A DNA stretch of 64,000 bases from Acidimicrobiales bacterium (GTDB taxonomy: Bacteria; Actinomycetota; Acidimicrobiia; Acidimicrobiales; SZUA-35). The notes under the pieces were generated by a model, which did no database searches, was not told where the DNA came from, and saw only the letters and a program-made list of their open reading frames with translations. The position numbers were made by a program, and so were the translations under genes. Below are positions 26,379 through 36,775 of the stretch, one piece after another. The first letter of the stretch is position 1, and each line of letters opens with the position of its first letter. The stretch is from assembly GCA_028285495.1 (NCBI GenBank), contig JANQPB010000022.1, forward strand, positions 344,402-408,401, read 5' to 3'.

Positions 26379-26657
26379 TTGGGCACACATCGCTACCCGG
26401 AGGAGTTCCGTCGTGAGGCGGTCGAGTTGTATCGGCGATCGGATCGGCCTCGCGTTGAGATCGCGCGGTCGCTCGGCATCGCGGATGGGTCGTTGGCGGC
26501 CTGGGTCAAGGAGTTCGACGCTCGTGATGAGGGCGGTCTCGACGAGGACGAGCGGGCCGAGCTGATCCGGCTCCGAAAGGAGCTCGCTGAGGTCAAAGAG
26601 GAACGTGAGATCCTTCGCAAGGCTGCGCAGTATTTCGCGAAAGAGACGACCCGGTGA
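26379..26657 (+). CDS. IS3 transposase OrfA
   Basis: A 92-residue DNA-binding subunit. A helix-turn-helix (VEIARSLGIADGSLAAWVKE, near 28-47) is followed by a leucine-zipper-like coiled coil (LRKELAEVKEEREILRKAA). The TTG start at 26379 is supported by AAGGAG 6 nt upstream. The end overlaps orfB by 4 nt in the -1 frame, and a GCGAAAG stretch nearby could be a slippery site for a fused OrfAB. Confidence 0.9.
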   Translation: MGTHRYPEEFRREAVELYRRSDRPRVEIARSLGIADGSLAAWVKEFDARDEGGLDEDERAELIRLRKELAEVKEEREILRKAAQYFAKETTR

Positions 26658-27517
26658 CCCGCTGCTGGTTCGTTGACGACCACCGAGCGGACCACCGGAT
26701 CACCAAGCTCTGCAAGCTGGTCGAGTTGCCGAGGGCGACCTACTACCGCTGGGCCAACGCCGCTCCATCGCGGCGGCTGCTCGATGACGCCTACTTGGCC
26801 AACGAGATCGTCGATATCTATCGCCAGTCCCGCGGCACCTACGGCTCACCGAGGGTCTGGGGTCAGCTCCGCCGGGCTGGCATCAGCGTCGGCGAGAAGC
26901 GGGTCGCTCGGATCATGGCCGAGCTCGGCTTGATCGGCGCTCACAGCCGCAAGCGCTGGCGACGCGGAGCCAACACCGCCCCAGCCGGCGACCTCCTCGA
27001 ACGAGACTTCACCGCCGAGGCCTCGGATCTGCGCTGGGTCGCCGACATCACCGAGTTCGGCTGCCTCGACGGCAAGCTCTTCCTTGCGGGCATCGTGGAT
27101 CTCCACGATCGAGGGATCTGCGGGTGGTCGATGGGGGAACGCCAGACCACCGACCTCGTCGTCAACGCCCTCGTCATGGCGCTGGCCCGCCGCGATCCCG
27201 ACGCCGAACTGATTCACCACGCCGACAAGGGTCCGCAATACACCGCAGTGGAGTTCACCAACCGGCTCGCCGACTGGAACCTGCGCGCCTCGTACTCCTC
27301 GACCGGTGATTGCTTCGATAACGCCGCGATGGAATCGGTGTGGGCCAGCGTGAAGCGCGAGATCCGCCACCTCCACGGCGACTGGCGCCACCTCACCCGC
27401 TCCCAGCTGCGCACGATCCTGTTCGACTACATCGAGACCTTCTACAACCGCGCCCGGCACCAAGCCCGCCTCGAGCACCGCACCCCCGCCGAGACCTACG
27501 CTGCCTCAGCAGCATGA
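26654..27517 (+). CDS. IS3 transposase OrfB (DDE integrase)
   Basis: A 287-residue catalytic subunit with an N-terminal HTH_21-like part (YGSPRVWGQLRRAG) and an rve integrase core. The DDE residues are in WVADITEF, IHHADKGPQY and AAMESVWASVKRE. Start GTG overlaps orfA, and the stop lies 15 bp before the right inverted repeat. The gene appears complete. Confidence 0.92.
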   Translation: MTRCWFVDDHRADHRITKLCKLVELPRATYYRWANAAPSRRLLDDAYLANEIVDIYRQSRGTYGSPRVWGQLRRAGISVGEKRVARIMAELGLIGAHSRKRWRRGANTAPAGDLLERDFTAEASDLRWVADITEFGCLDGKLFLAGIVDLHDRGICGWSMGERQTTDLVVNALVMALARRDPDAELIHHADKGPQYTAVEFTNRLADWNLRASYSSTGDCFDNAAMESVWASVKREIRHLHGDWRHLTRSQLRTILFDYIETFYNRARHQARLEHRTPAETYAASAA

Positions 27518-27532
27518 ACTGACAACCACCCC

Positions 27533-27557
27533 TGTCTCACGTAGCGGGGGAACTCCA
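27533..27557 (-). repeat. IS3 right inverted repeat
   Basis: Ends GTAGCGGGGGAACTCCA and is a perfect complement of the left repeat at 26316-26340. Confidence 0.9.
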
Positions 27558-27930
27558 TTCAAACTAGTCGGAATCGCGTGTTCCTGCGGGGAGTTGCCAA
27601 GGCAACCACCCGCGATCAACGATAGCGATCCGAGCACGCAGAGAAGGCGGAGACGATTGACGAAGGTCATGCTAAGTCAGACGCACTGCAGGCTCATCTG
27701 GTTCCGTGCATCGCTCGACTCAACTCCCGCTGATGGGTGGCCCGTTGCTGGGCTAGGTGATAATCCATCCTCCCTGGCAGGCGATGTTCGGTTGACACGG
27801 GCTAGCTGAGAGCCGCTTCGTGCAGTGCCCGGTAGCGCGAAGGCGCTCACTGCGTTCGAACGGTGACTCCCAGGGCCTCTGAACCGGCCTGGGTCTGATG
27901 GAGGCGTTCTGTCCTGGAAGGATGGACGTC
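27558..27930. other. Gene-poor DNA between two IS3 elements
   Basis: About 370 bp of visibly lower GC content than the chromosome outside the island. A 71-codon frame at 27594-27809 has no motif or ribosome-binding site and is not accepted. The last ~70 bp probably contain the left end of the second, broken IS3, but its repeat cannot be defined because the partner end is lost. Confidence 0.4.
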
Positions 27931-28254
27931 ATGGCAAGGTCTCAGCGGAGGTATCCGCCGGAGTTGAAAGAGCGAGCGTGTCGTCTCGTTGCTGATTGGC
28001 GGAAGGCCAGGCAGCGGTCGAATGGCGGGTTCGTCGAGATCGGCGAACAGCTCGATGTGCACCCCGAGACCCTTCGGGGTTGGTTCCGGCAGTGGCAGAT
28101 CGATGTCGGCGCTGCGCCTGGTCGCACGACCGACGATGAGCGCCGGATCGCGGAACTGGAAGCCAAGGTTCGCGAGTTGGAGCGGTCGAACGCGATCTTG
28201 CGTTCGGCGTCGGCTTTCTTCGCGGCGGAGCTCGACCGCCCACCGAAACGATGA
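27931..28254 (+). CDS. IS3 transposase OrfA of a broken element
   Basis: A 107-residue OrfA of a different IS3 subgroup. It has an HTH (QLDVHPETLRGWFRQWQID) and a coiled coil (RIAELEAKVRELERSNAIL). The ATG at 27931 has GGAAGG upstream. It is intact, but the following orfB is cut after ~48 codons, so this copy cannot transpose. Confidence 0.8.
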   Translation: MARSQRRYPPELKERACRLVADWRKARQRSNGGFVEIGEQLDVHPETLRGWFRQWQIDVGAAPGRTTDDERRIAELEAKVRELERSNAILRSASAFFAAELDRPPKR

Positions 28255-28396
28255 CCGCGTTCATCGACGCCAACCGAGACACCTTCGGGGTCGAGTCGAT
28301 CTGTGAGGAACTACCGATCGCCCCGTCGACCTACTACGCCACCAAGACCAGACCGCCCTCGAAGCGCCAGGTCGAAGACGAACGGCTCGCCACGAC
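28251..28396 (+). pseudogene. IS3 OrfB, N-terminal fragment
   Basis: Begins with an ATG overlapping the OrfA stop and shows the OrfB start MTAFIDANRDTFGVESICEE and PSTYYATKTRPPS. After ERLA the similarity ends abruptly and IS256-type sequence follows in another frame. The rest of an OrfB of the same kind lies inverted at 29368-31256. Confidence 0.75.
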
Positions 28397-28402
28397 AGCG
28401 CC

Positions 28403-29316
28403 GCCTTGGTGGGGTCGACTCGATGGTCATCTCTCTCACGGCGAAGGGGTTGACGACGGGTGAGGTCCAGGCTCATCTGGCTGAGAGCTACGGCACCGAG
28501 GTGTCCCGGGAGACGATCTCGAAGATTACTGACCGGGTTCTCGATGACATCGCGGAGTGGCAGAACCGGCCCTTGGATCGGGTCTATCCGGTGGTGTTCA
28601 TCGATGCCATCGTGGTCAAGATCCGCGACGGCCAGGTCACCAACCGGCCCGTCTACTGCGCCATCGGCGTCAGCGTCGACGGCAAACGGGACATCTTGGG
28701 GCTGTGGGTCGGGACTGGGGGTGAGGGAGCCAAGTACTGGTTGCAGGTCCTGACCGAGATCAAGAATCGCGGCACCGACGATGTGTGCATCGTGGTCTGC
28801 GACGGCCTCAAAGGCCTGCCCGACGCGATCGAGACGACCTGGCCCCAAGCGGTGATCCAGACCTGCGTGCTGCACCTGATCCGCAACACCTTCCGGCTCG
28901 CGTCCCGGCGGGACTGGGACGCCATGGCCCGCGACCTGCGCCCGGTCTACACCGCTATCAACGAGGCCGACGCCGCCGAACGACTGGTCGCTTTCGACGC
29001 GACCTGGGGTGAGTCCTACCCGGCCATCAAGAGCTTGTGGGACAACGCCTGGTCCGAGTTCGTGCCCTTCTTGGACTACTCACCCGAGATCCGCCGCGTG
29101 ACCTACTCCACCAACGCGATCGAGTCGTTGAATGCCCGGTTCCGGCGGGCGACCCGAGCCAGGGGCCACTTCCCCAACGAACAGGCCGCCACGAAGTGTC
29201 TCTACCTCGTGGTCCGATCCTTGGATCCGACCGGGTCAGGGCAAGAGCGCTGGATGAACCGCTGGAAGCCAGCTCTCAACGCCTTCGCCATCACCTTCGA
29301 AGGGAGGCTCTTCTAG
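28403..29316 (+). pseudogene. IS256-family transposase, N-terminally truncated
   Basis: About 300 codons of a Mutator/IS256 transposase. It starts within the conserved ISLTAKGLTTGEVQAHL region and runs through IDAIVVKIRDG, CDGLKGLPDAIE, TCVLHLIRN and YSTNAIESLNARFRRA to a normal end. Family members are about 400 residues, so the first ~100 residues and the left end of the element are lost. The break abuts the IS3 OrfB fragment near 28397. The first in-frame ATG is at 28423. Confidence 0.85.
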
Positions 29317-29712
29317 CATCGGTAACCGCAGCCAAGAACAAGTGACGCCAGACCAGTTACACCAATCACCTGACAGACCCGGCCTGGTTTGGTGGAGATT
29401 TCTGACCGCTGTGTCGGGCCTCTTGGTAGGGGTGGGTTGTTGATCGTAGAACAGTTGCTCGGCTTCGGCGGGTGGGAGGTTGCCGGTCTCGGTGTGGAGG
29501 CGTCGGTTGTTGAACCAGTCGATGTATTCGGACGTGGCGAACTCGACCTCGTCGACGGTCCGCCACGGCCCGCGGCGTCGGATGAGTTCGGTCTTGTAGA
29601 GACCGATGGTGGACTCGGCTACGGCGTTGTCGATGGGGTCGCCGACCGACCCGATGGAGGGCGCCGCGCCGATGTCGGCGAGTCGTGCGGTGTATCGGAT
29701 GCTGGTGTATTG

Positions 29713-29740
29713 GGCGGATTCAATTGGTCGTCGCAACACC
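29713..29740 (+). repeat. IS30 left inverted repeat
   Basis: Starts GGCGGATTCAATTGGTCG and pairs with 31122-31149 with three mismatches. Confidence 0.85.
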
Positions 29741-29807
29741 TCGATGAGGAGGTGGAGCTTGGGAAGGCCAGCTGGTTGGATGAAGGGAGTTGACGGGGCG
29801 GTCTCCG

Positions 29808-31669
<1,862 letters not shown>

Positions 31670-31673
<4 letters not shown>

Positions 31674-32336
31674 GGCGAGGTCTCCAACCAGGCCACCTGC
31701 CATCCCCCATCGGCGAGGATCATGGTGGCGGTGACGACGACGCGCAGCTCGACGTAGCCGTGCCCGCCGCTCGACTGTTCCATCGTGATCGTCACGGTTG
31801 CGGAGGCGGCGCGTACAGCCGCGGCCGTCGCAACGACGTCGGCGCGGACCGCCATGTCGTCGGACGGGTCGTCACGGGGGCTCGCTGCTGGTTGAGCAGT
31901 TCCGCCGTGACCCACCGGGCAAGGCCGTCGGCAGCGGCGGACCCACCGCTGGGCGACTGAACCAGACCTGCGCGACGTAGAGCGCGACTGCGACCGGGTC
32001 GTGACCGTCACCCGGCGGCGTGAGTCTCAGCGGCTCGAGATGCTCATGAAGGTGGCCGTGATGGTTGACCTCGCCAGTCGGCGAGATGGCAGAACTCGCC
32101 GCACCCACCTGTGGAGCTGGCGTACCGGCTCCGGTCGTATCGGTTCTCCCGGCCGAACTCGCGGGTTCAGCCGAGTGTCCGCGGGCCGCATCGACATCGA
32201 GCGCGGGGTTCATGGCCAGAGCCGTCGAGATCACCTCAGCTCGACTTGGCGCCTGGTGGCGCTGGGTTGACGGGGCTGCGGTCGTGCAACCCGCAGCCGA
32301 CAGGGCGCACATGATGCAAACGAGCGTTCCTTGCAT
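31670..32336 (-). pseudogene. Decayed lipoprotein gene of conjugative-element type
   Basis: Starts at an ATG at 32336 with a lipoprotein signal (MQGTLVCIMCALSAAGCTT). The first frame reads to GHDPVAVALYVAQVWF and then loses sense. Protein-like sequence continues in a second frame (ADGLARWVTAELLNQQRAP), then a third (DDPSDDMAVRADVVATAAAV ... GGWQVAWLETSP), which ends at 31670 by overlapping the transglycosylase start. At least two frameshifts are implied. The C-terminal pattern resembles small export-associated proteins of actinobacterial conjugation operons, but this is inference. Confidence 0.5.
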
Positions 32337-32695
32337 GGTGCGTACCTGTGGGACAGGCCGCGGCGCGATTGGGACAGCGCCTCCGAGCTGTCCCGCCTGA
32401 CCGATCGCTGCCGCCATGGTCGGGGCGCGCCAAGCGACAACGGACGGATTCGCCGTTCTGCTTGCCGCATGGGAGTGCGTGATGCCACTCCCCGCGCTCG
32501 GCCGCCGCTCGTCCCCGCAGCACGCCAGCGGTGGCGTTGGGTGTCGAACGGCAGCGGTGTGCGTTGGCCTGCGGGAAGGGCCGCAACACCCGGTGCTCAG
32601 GCTGCCGTTAGCAATTTCGTCAGCAAACGACACCCCTGAGGCGGATCTTCGGGCCCTTACGTCCTCGACAGCCGCTTGTTTGCGGGCGTCATCTG
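32337..32695. other. Gene remnants between the lipoprotein relic and tRNA-Leu
   Basis: About 360 bp with no intact gene. The minus-strand frame before the lipoprotein (AAAIGQAGQLGGAVPIAPRP) looks weakly coding and may be the end of another conjugation gene. The plus-strand frame that runs over the tRNA is an artefact. Confidence 0.35.
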
Positions 32696-32782
32696 TGGTG
32701 TCGGAGGGGGGACTTGAACCCCCACGCCCTTGCGGGCACTAGCCCCTCAAGCTAGCGCGTCTGCCAATTCCGCCACTCCGAC
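32696..32782 (-). tRNA. tRNA-Leu(GAG)
   Basis: An 87-nt class II tRNA with encoded CCA. Acceptor GTCGGAG pairs with CTCCGAC, the anticodon arm CTAGC TTGAGGG GCTAG gives GAG, and the long variable arm (TGCCCGCAAGGGCG) and T-arm GGGGG TTCAAGT CCCCC are clear. Its 3' end faces the island on its left. Confidence 0.95.
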
Positions 32783-32837
32783 GTGACTTGTTCTGGTGAG
32801 CGTCAAATCTTAGCAACTCACCGGCCCCGACCGGCGC

Positions 32838-34328
32838 TCACCGAGAGCTTTCCAGGTCGAGCGAGCCGTCGGCCCTGACCACGAGCTCGGACTCGGCCGA
32901 GGCCGCCACCAGGGTACTGCCCGTTGCGGCGACGGGGAGCAGGGTTCCCTCGTCCAGGGCCAGTCGGTGGGCCCGATCGAGCAGGTCCCAACGGGCGTCG
33001 TCGTCGGCGGTCACCGCCGCCCGATCGAGCAGCTCCCCGACGGCCGGATCCGCGATCCGAGCGACGTTCGCCGGCGAACCGGGGCCGAGCAGCGGCGGGA
33101 GGATTGCGTCGACGGAACCGGCCGGAGCGACCCAGCCGAAGGCGAAGACGTCGGTCGAGCCATCGACGATGGCCGAGGCCAGATCGGCCGCCTGCAGGCT
33201 CGAGTGCTCGACGTCGTGGCCGGCGGCGGCCAGGTGGGCCTCGAGCGCCGAGGTGAGTGGCGCCGGCCCCCGGCCGACCGACGCCAGGCGCAGCGGGACG
33301 AACGTCGTCGACGAGCCACCGGCCGGCGAGGTCGCACCGTCGGTCGGCTCACCCGGACGCCAGCCCGACGCTGCCGGTGGCACCAGGTCGTGCAGCGCCA
33401 CCAGGTCGGCCCGCCCGGTCGATCGGACGAGATCAACCGCATCGACCGCGTCGATCACCTGCGATCGACTCGCTCGATCCCGCAGCGCCGGAGCGCCCGC
33501 ATTCAACACGTAGTAGCGACTACCGACCGTCGGCGACGGTGTCCAGCCGAAGCGCCGCTCGGCGTCGGGCAACGACTCGGGCCCGACCACGGCGGCGTCG
33601 ACGGAGCGATCGACGAGCAGTCGGTAGGCGGTCACCGGCTCGTCGACCCACCGCACGCGCACCTGGCCAGACCGGTCGGCGGCGCCCAGCGCATCCCTCG
33701 GGCGGAGCACGAGCGATGCGCTGTCGTCCTCGAGCACCTCGTAGGCACCGGTGGCCGCTCCGTCGTCGCCGACGACCGAGTACGGCAGGCCACTCAGCAC
33801 CCACGGCAGACCGGCGTTCGGGCGGTCGAGCTCGATGACGACCGTCCGCTCGTCGGCGGCCCTGACGGCGTCGAAGCCCGCCGTCAGGGCGGCGGCGGTC
33901 ATCGGGGGCGGCGTTCCATCGACCGGATCGGTCACGAGGGCGGCCAGACTGGCGACGACGGTGTCGGCCGAGACGCCGCTCGCCCGGTCGAGCTCGAAGG
34001 TCCACCGCCGGAACGTCGGGTCGGCCACCCATGTGCTGGCCAGTCCGGGCCGGAGGCCGCCGGTCGAGCCGTCGACCTCGGTCAGGCCGTCGTACAGGAG
34101 GTCGGCGACGATCACGGCACCCTGGTCGACGAGCCCAACTTCGTCTGGCCGGAACGATGGCGGGCGGACCATGGCCATGCGAAGCGGCTGATCGGCGCCG
34201 ACCGCGAACGGCAGTGCCTCGACCTCCCACGCTCGTGCCGGCGCCTCCGAGCCGTCATCGACCGGCGTCGTGCAGGCGGCAGCGGCCGAGACGAACAGGA
34301 CCAGCAGCCCATGGCAGAACCGTCGCAC
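32838..34328 (-). CDS. Solute-binding lipoprotein, family 5-like, divergent
   Basis: A 496-residue exported protein with a lipoprotein signal (LVLFVSAAAACTTP). It keeps the layout of family 5 peptide/nickel-binding proteins: LYDGLTEVDGSTGGLRPGLASTW and FRRWTFELD near 80-115. It is shorter than the two binding proteins of the opp operon (622 and 679 residues). No permease or ATPase is adjacent; it lies 69 bp downstream of secG. It may share the opp permeases or have another role. Confidence 0.7.
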   Translation of the reverse strand: MRRFCHGLLVLFVSAAAACTTPVDDGSEAPARAWEVEALPFAVGADQPLRMAMVRPPSFRPDEVGLVDQGAVIVADLLYDGLTEVDGSTGGLRPGLASTWVADPTFRRWTFELDRASGVSADTVVASLAALVTDPVDGTPPPMTAAALTAGFDAVRAADERTVVIELDRPNAGLPWVLSGLPYSVVGDDGAATGAYEVLEDDSASLVLRPRDALGAADRSGQVRVRWVDEPVTAYRLLVDRSVDAAVVGPESLPDAERRFGWTPSPTVGSRYYVLNAGAPALRDRASRSQVIDAVDAVDLVRSTGRADLVALHDLVPPAASGWRPGEPTDGATSPAGGSSTTFVPLRLASVGRGPAPLTSALEAHLAAAGHDVEHSSLQAADLASAIVDGSTDVFAFGWVAPAGSVDAILPPLLGPGSPANVARIADPAVGELLDRAAVTADDDARWDLLDRAHRLALDEGTLLPVAATGSTLVAASAESELVVRADGSLDLESSR

Positions 34329-34397
34329 CCGGTCCGATCGGCCGGGATGCGAGGATCTTGACGAACGCCGGTGGCCCGGCGGGACGGACCGAGGGGA

Positions 34398-34628
34398 TCA
34401 GGCGTTGACGGCGAAGGCCAACACCATCGTCAGCAGGGCGAAGATCAGCCCGAAGATGATGGTCAGGCGGTCGAGGTTGCGCTCCATCTGCGTCGAGCCG
34501 GCCGCCGAAGCGCCGAGCCCGCCGCCGAACATGTCGGACAGCCCGCCGCCGCGGCCGCTGTGCAGCAGCACCAGCGCGATGGTGGCGAGGCCGATGACGG
34601 CGTAGACGATGCCGAGCACGAGAATCAC
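34398..34628 (-). CDS. secG: Preprotein translocase subunit SecG
   Basis: A 76-residue membrane protein with two transmembrane helices (VLGIVYAVIGLATIALVLLH and LTIIFGLIFALLTMVLAFAV) around the glycine-rich loop SGRGGGLSDMFGGG. It is part of the SecYEG channel. The end of the glycolytic cluster is its usual place in actinobacteria, although here the opp genes intervene. The GTG start follows TAGGCT by 7 nt. Confidence 0.92.
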   Translation of the reverse strand: MILVLGIVYAVIGLATIALVLLHSGRGGGLSDMFGGGLGASAAGSTQMERNLDRLTIIFGLIFALLTMVLAFAVNA

Positions 34629-34635
34629 GACGACC

Positions 34636-34641
34636 AGCCTA
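34636..34641 (-). promoter_or_regulatory. -10 box, leaderless-type, secG
   Basis: TAGGCT on the minus strand is followed by 7 nt and the GTG start of secG. It gives secG a promoter independent of the opp operon. Confidence 0.5.
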
Positions 34642-34664
34642 GCGGCGGCGGTCGTGGAAGCGGA

Positions 34665-35624
34665 TCAGCCCTTGCTGCGGAGCCGGGGATCGAGGGCGTC
34701 CCGAAGACCGTCGCCGATGAAGTTCACGCACATCACCGTGACCGAGATCAGCACGCCTGGCCAGATGACCCGCCAGGCGTTGATGTTCATATAGTCCTTG
34801 GCGTCGAACAGCAGCCGGCCCCAGGTCGGGAAGTCGGCCGGGAAGCCGAGGCCGAGGAACGACAGCGCCGACTCGGTGATGATGGCGTTCGCCGTGCCGA
34901 GCGACGCGGCGACGATGACGGGGCTGAGCACGTTGGGGAGGATGTGCCGGGACACGATCCGACGTTGCCTGGTACCGACGCTCTCGGCGGCGAGGACGAA
35001 CTCCTCCTCCTTGATGGCCAGCACGTCACCCCGCACCACGCGAGCGGTCTGCATCCAGCTCGTGGCGCCGATCACGACGACGACGAGAATGAAGATGCCG
35101 AGGCTCGGCCCGAACGAGTCCTTGAGCGGCTCCCGGAACAGCATGATGATGACCAGCAGCAGGGGGAGCAGCGGCAGCGACAGGAACAGGTCGGTGAACC
35201 GCATGAGCGGCCCGTCGGTTCGGCGGAAGAAGCCGGCGAGCACGCCGATCAGGGTGCCGAGCAGCAGACCGACGAGCATGGCGGCGAATCCGACCGACAG
35301 CGAGATGCGACCTCCGACCAGGACGCGGGCCATCACATCACGGCCGAGGTTGTCGGTTCCGGCCGGGTGGCCCCAGGACGGACCCTGGTTGGCGTTGGCC
35401 GTGTCGAGCTCGAACGGGTCGAGCGGGTAGACCCACGGTCCGATGTAGCTGGCGACGACGATGATCGTGAGCAGCACCAGACCGACCACGGCCCCCTTGT
35501 GCCGCTTGAACTGCCGCCACACGTCGGAACGGAGGGAGCGGTGCTTGGTCTGGACGTCGCCGCTGAGCAGGGCGTCGTCGACATCGTCGAGGCGCTGGTC
35601 CGGCGGATCTTCGATCGTGGTCAT
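34665..35624 (-). CDS. Oligopeptide ABC transporter permease (OppC/DppC type)
   Basis: A 319-residue inner-membrane permease with an N-terminal cytoplasmic tail and about six helices. The EAA loop region reads LAAESVGTRQRRIVSRHILPNV, the contact site for the ATPase subunits. The usual OppC N-terminal motif GTDNLGRDVMARVLVGGRISL is present. The gene starts 18 nt after the OppB-type permease stop, and together they form the membrane channel. Confidence 0.92.
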   Translation of the reverse strand: MTTIEDPPDQRLDDVDDALLSGDVQTKHRSLRSDVWRQFKRHKGAVVGLVLLTIIVVASYIGPWVYPLDPFELDTANANQGPSWGHPAGTDNLGRDVMARVLVGGRISLSVGFAAMLVGLLLGTLIGVLAGFFRRTDGPLMRFTDLFLSLPLLPLLLVIIMLFREPLKDSFGPSLGIFILVVVVIGATSWMQTARVVRGDVLAIKEEEFVLAAESVGTRQRRIVSRHILPNVLSPVIVAASLGTANAIITESALSFLGLGFPADFPTWGRLLFDAKDYMNINAWRVIWPGVLISVTVMCVNFIGDGLRDALDPRLRSKG

Positions 35625-35642
35625 GTCAGCTCCTCGCGGCGC

Positions 35643-36662
35643 TCAGTCGTACCGGATTCTCGGGTCGAGGAGGCCGTACAGCACGTCGGCCACCACGTTG
35701 AACGCCACCACGAGGACGGCGAAGATGAACGTCAGGGTCTGCACCATCGGCACGTCACCCTGACCGATGGCGACCACCAGCAGCTGGCCGAGCCCGTTGA
35801 TCCGGAAGATCTGCTCGGTGATGATGGCGCCGGAGAAGATGCCCGGGATCGACAGGGCGATGAGGGTGACCACGGGGATGAGGCTGTTGCGCATCACGTG
35901 GACCATGACCACCGCCCGCTCGCCCAGGCCCTTGGATCGGGCCGTGCGGACGAAGTCCTGGTTGAGGTTGTCGAGCACGGCGGCCCGCGTGAACCGGCTG
36001 AGGCTGGCGGCGTTGAACAGCGTCAACACCGCAACGGGCATGATCATCTGTCTGATCTGGGTCCAGATGCTCGACCAGCTCGTCCACTGGACGTCGTGGG
36101 TCGTGTCGTAGAACGACGGGAACCAGCCGAGCCAGATCGAGAAGACGGTGATGGCCAGGAGCCCGGTGAAGAAGGTCGGCACCGAGAAGCCGATCATCGT
36201 GATGACCGTGCCCAGGTTGTCGAACCACGAGTACTGGCGGTAGGCGGAGTAGATCCCGATGGGGATGGCCAGGAGGGTGCCGAGCAGGAAGGCCAGTCCG
36301 AGCACCCACAGGGTCTGGGGCAGGCGCTGGTAGATGATGTCCATCGCCGGGGCCCGGGAGGCCCAGGAAATGATGCGGACCCGCTCCTCGCAGTTGCCGA
36401 TGCAGGTGCCGAACGTCGAGTCGATGGCGTGGAGCGGCTCGTTGATGAACATGAGCCGGTTCCAGTTCATCCACTTGACGATGAACGGGTCGTTGACCCC
36501 GAGTGCCTCTCGGAGCTGCTCCCGCACCTCCGCCGGCAGCGTCAGCGGGAGCTGACTGGCCGGGTCACCCGGGGCGAAGTCCAGGATCAAGAAGATGATC
36601 AGGCTGATCGCCAGAAGGGTTGGGATGGCGAACAGCGTGCGCCGGATGACGTATCGACCCAT
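35643..36662 (-). CDS. Oligopeptide ABC transporter permease (OppB/DppB type)
   Basis: A 339-residue permease beginning MGRYVIRRTLFAIPTLLAI, the standard OppB start, with six membrane segments. The EAA loop reads VRTARSKGLGERAVVMVHVMRN. There is a large periplasmic loop between helices 1 and 2 (~30-130). It is preceded by a long hairpin that separates it from the abundant binding-protein gene. Confidence 0.92.
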   Translation of the reverse strand: MGRYVIRRTLFAIPTLLAISLIIFLILDFAPGDPASQLPLTLPAEVREQLREALGVNDPFIVKWMNWNRLMFINEPLHAIDSTFGTCIGNCEERVRIISWASRAPAMDIIYQRLPQTLWVLGLAFLLGTLLAIPIGIYSAYRQYSWFDNLGTVITMIGFSVPTFFTGLLAITVFSIWLGWFPSFYDTTHDVQWTSWSSIWTQIRQMIMPVAVLTLFNAASLSRFTRAAVLDNLNQDFVRTARSKGLGERAVVMVHVMRNSLIPVVTLIALSIPGIFSGAIITEQIFRINGLGQLLVVAIGQGDVPMVQTLTFIFAVLVVAFNVVADVLYGLLDPRIRYD

Positions 36663-36694
36663 ACCTGTGCTTCCTTGCGGTGTCTCTAAACAGT

Positions 36695-36740
36695 AGCGGT
36701 CGTGCCCCCGGGGCCGAAAGCCCCGGGTGACACGACCGCT
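36695..36740 (-). terminator. Long hairpin between binding protein and permease genes
   Basis: AGCGGTCGTG (36695-36704) pairs with CACGACCGCT (36731-36740), and CCCGGGGC (36707-36714) pairs with GCCCCGGG (36720-36727), giving 18 bp in two blocks around a CGAAA loop. It lies after the binding-protein stop and before the permease start. It could partly terminate transcription or protect the upstream mRNA 3' end. Confidence 0.65.
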
Positions 36741-36775
36741 CCGTCACTTCCTACAGGTTGCTGGAACCCGGCCGA

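Larger units (their letters stand above)
26316..27557 (+). mobile_element. IS3-family insertion sequence, apparently intact
   Basis: A 1242-bp element bounded by perfect 25-bp inverted repeats (26316-26340 and 27533-27557) and carrying orfA and orfB in the -1 relation typical of IS3. Three bases on either side (CAC and TTC) do not match, so no target duplication is visible. This suggests that one flank was rearranged after insertion. Confidence 0.9.

Noticed and set aside
27594..27809. 71-codon frame between IS elements
   Set aside because: No ribosome-binding site and no recognisable motif.
32416..32742. 108-codon frame ending over tRNA-Leu
   Set aside because: The SEGGLEPPRPCGH end is the well-known mistranslation of a class II tRNA; the frame has no motif.
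34371..36689. 772-codon open frame antisense to secG and the opp permeases
   Set aside because: His/Asp/Glu/Arg-rich shadow opposite three well-identified genes.
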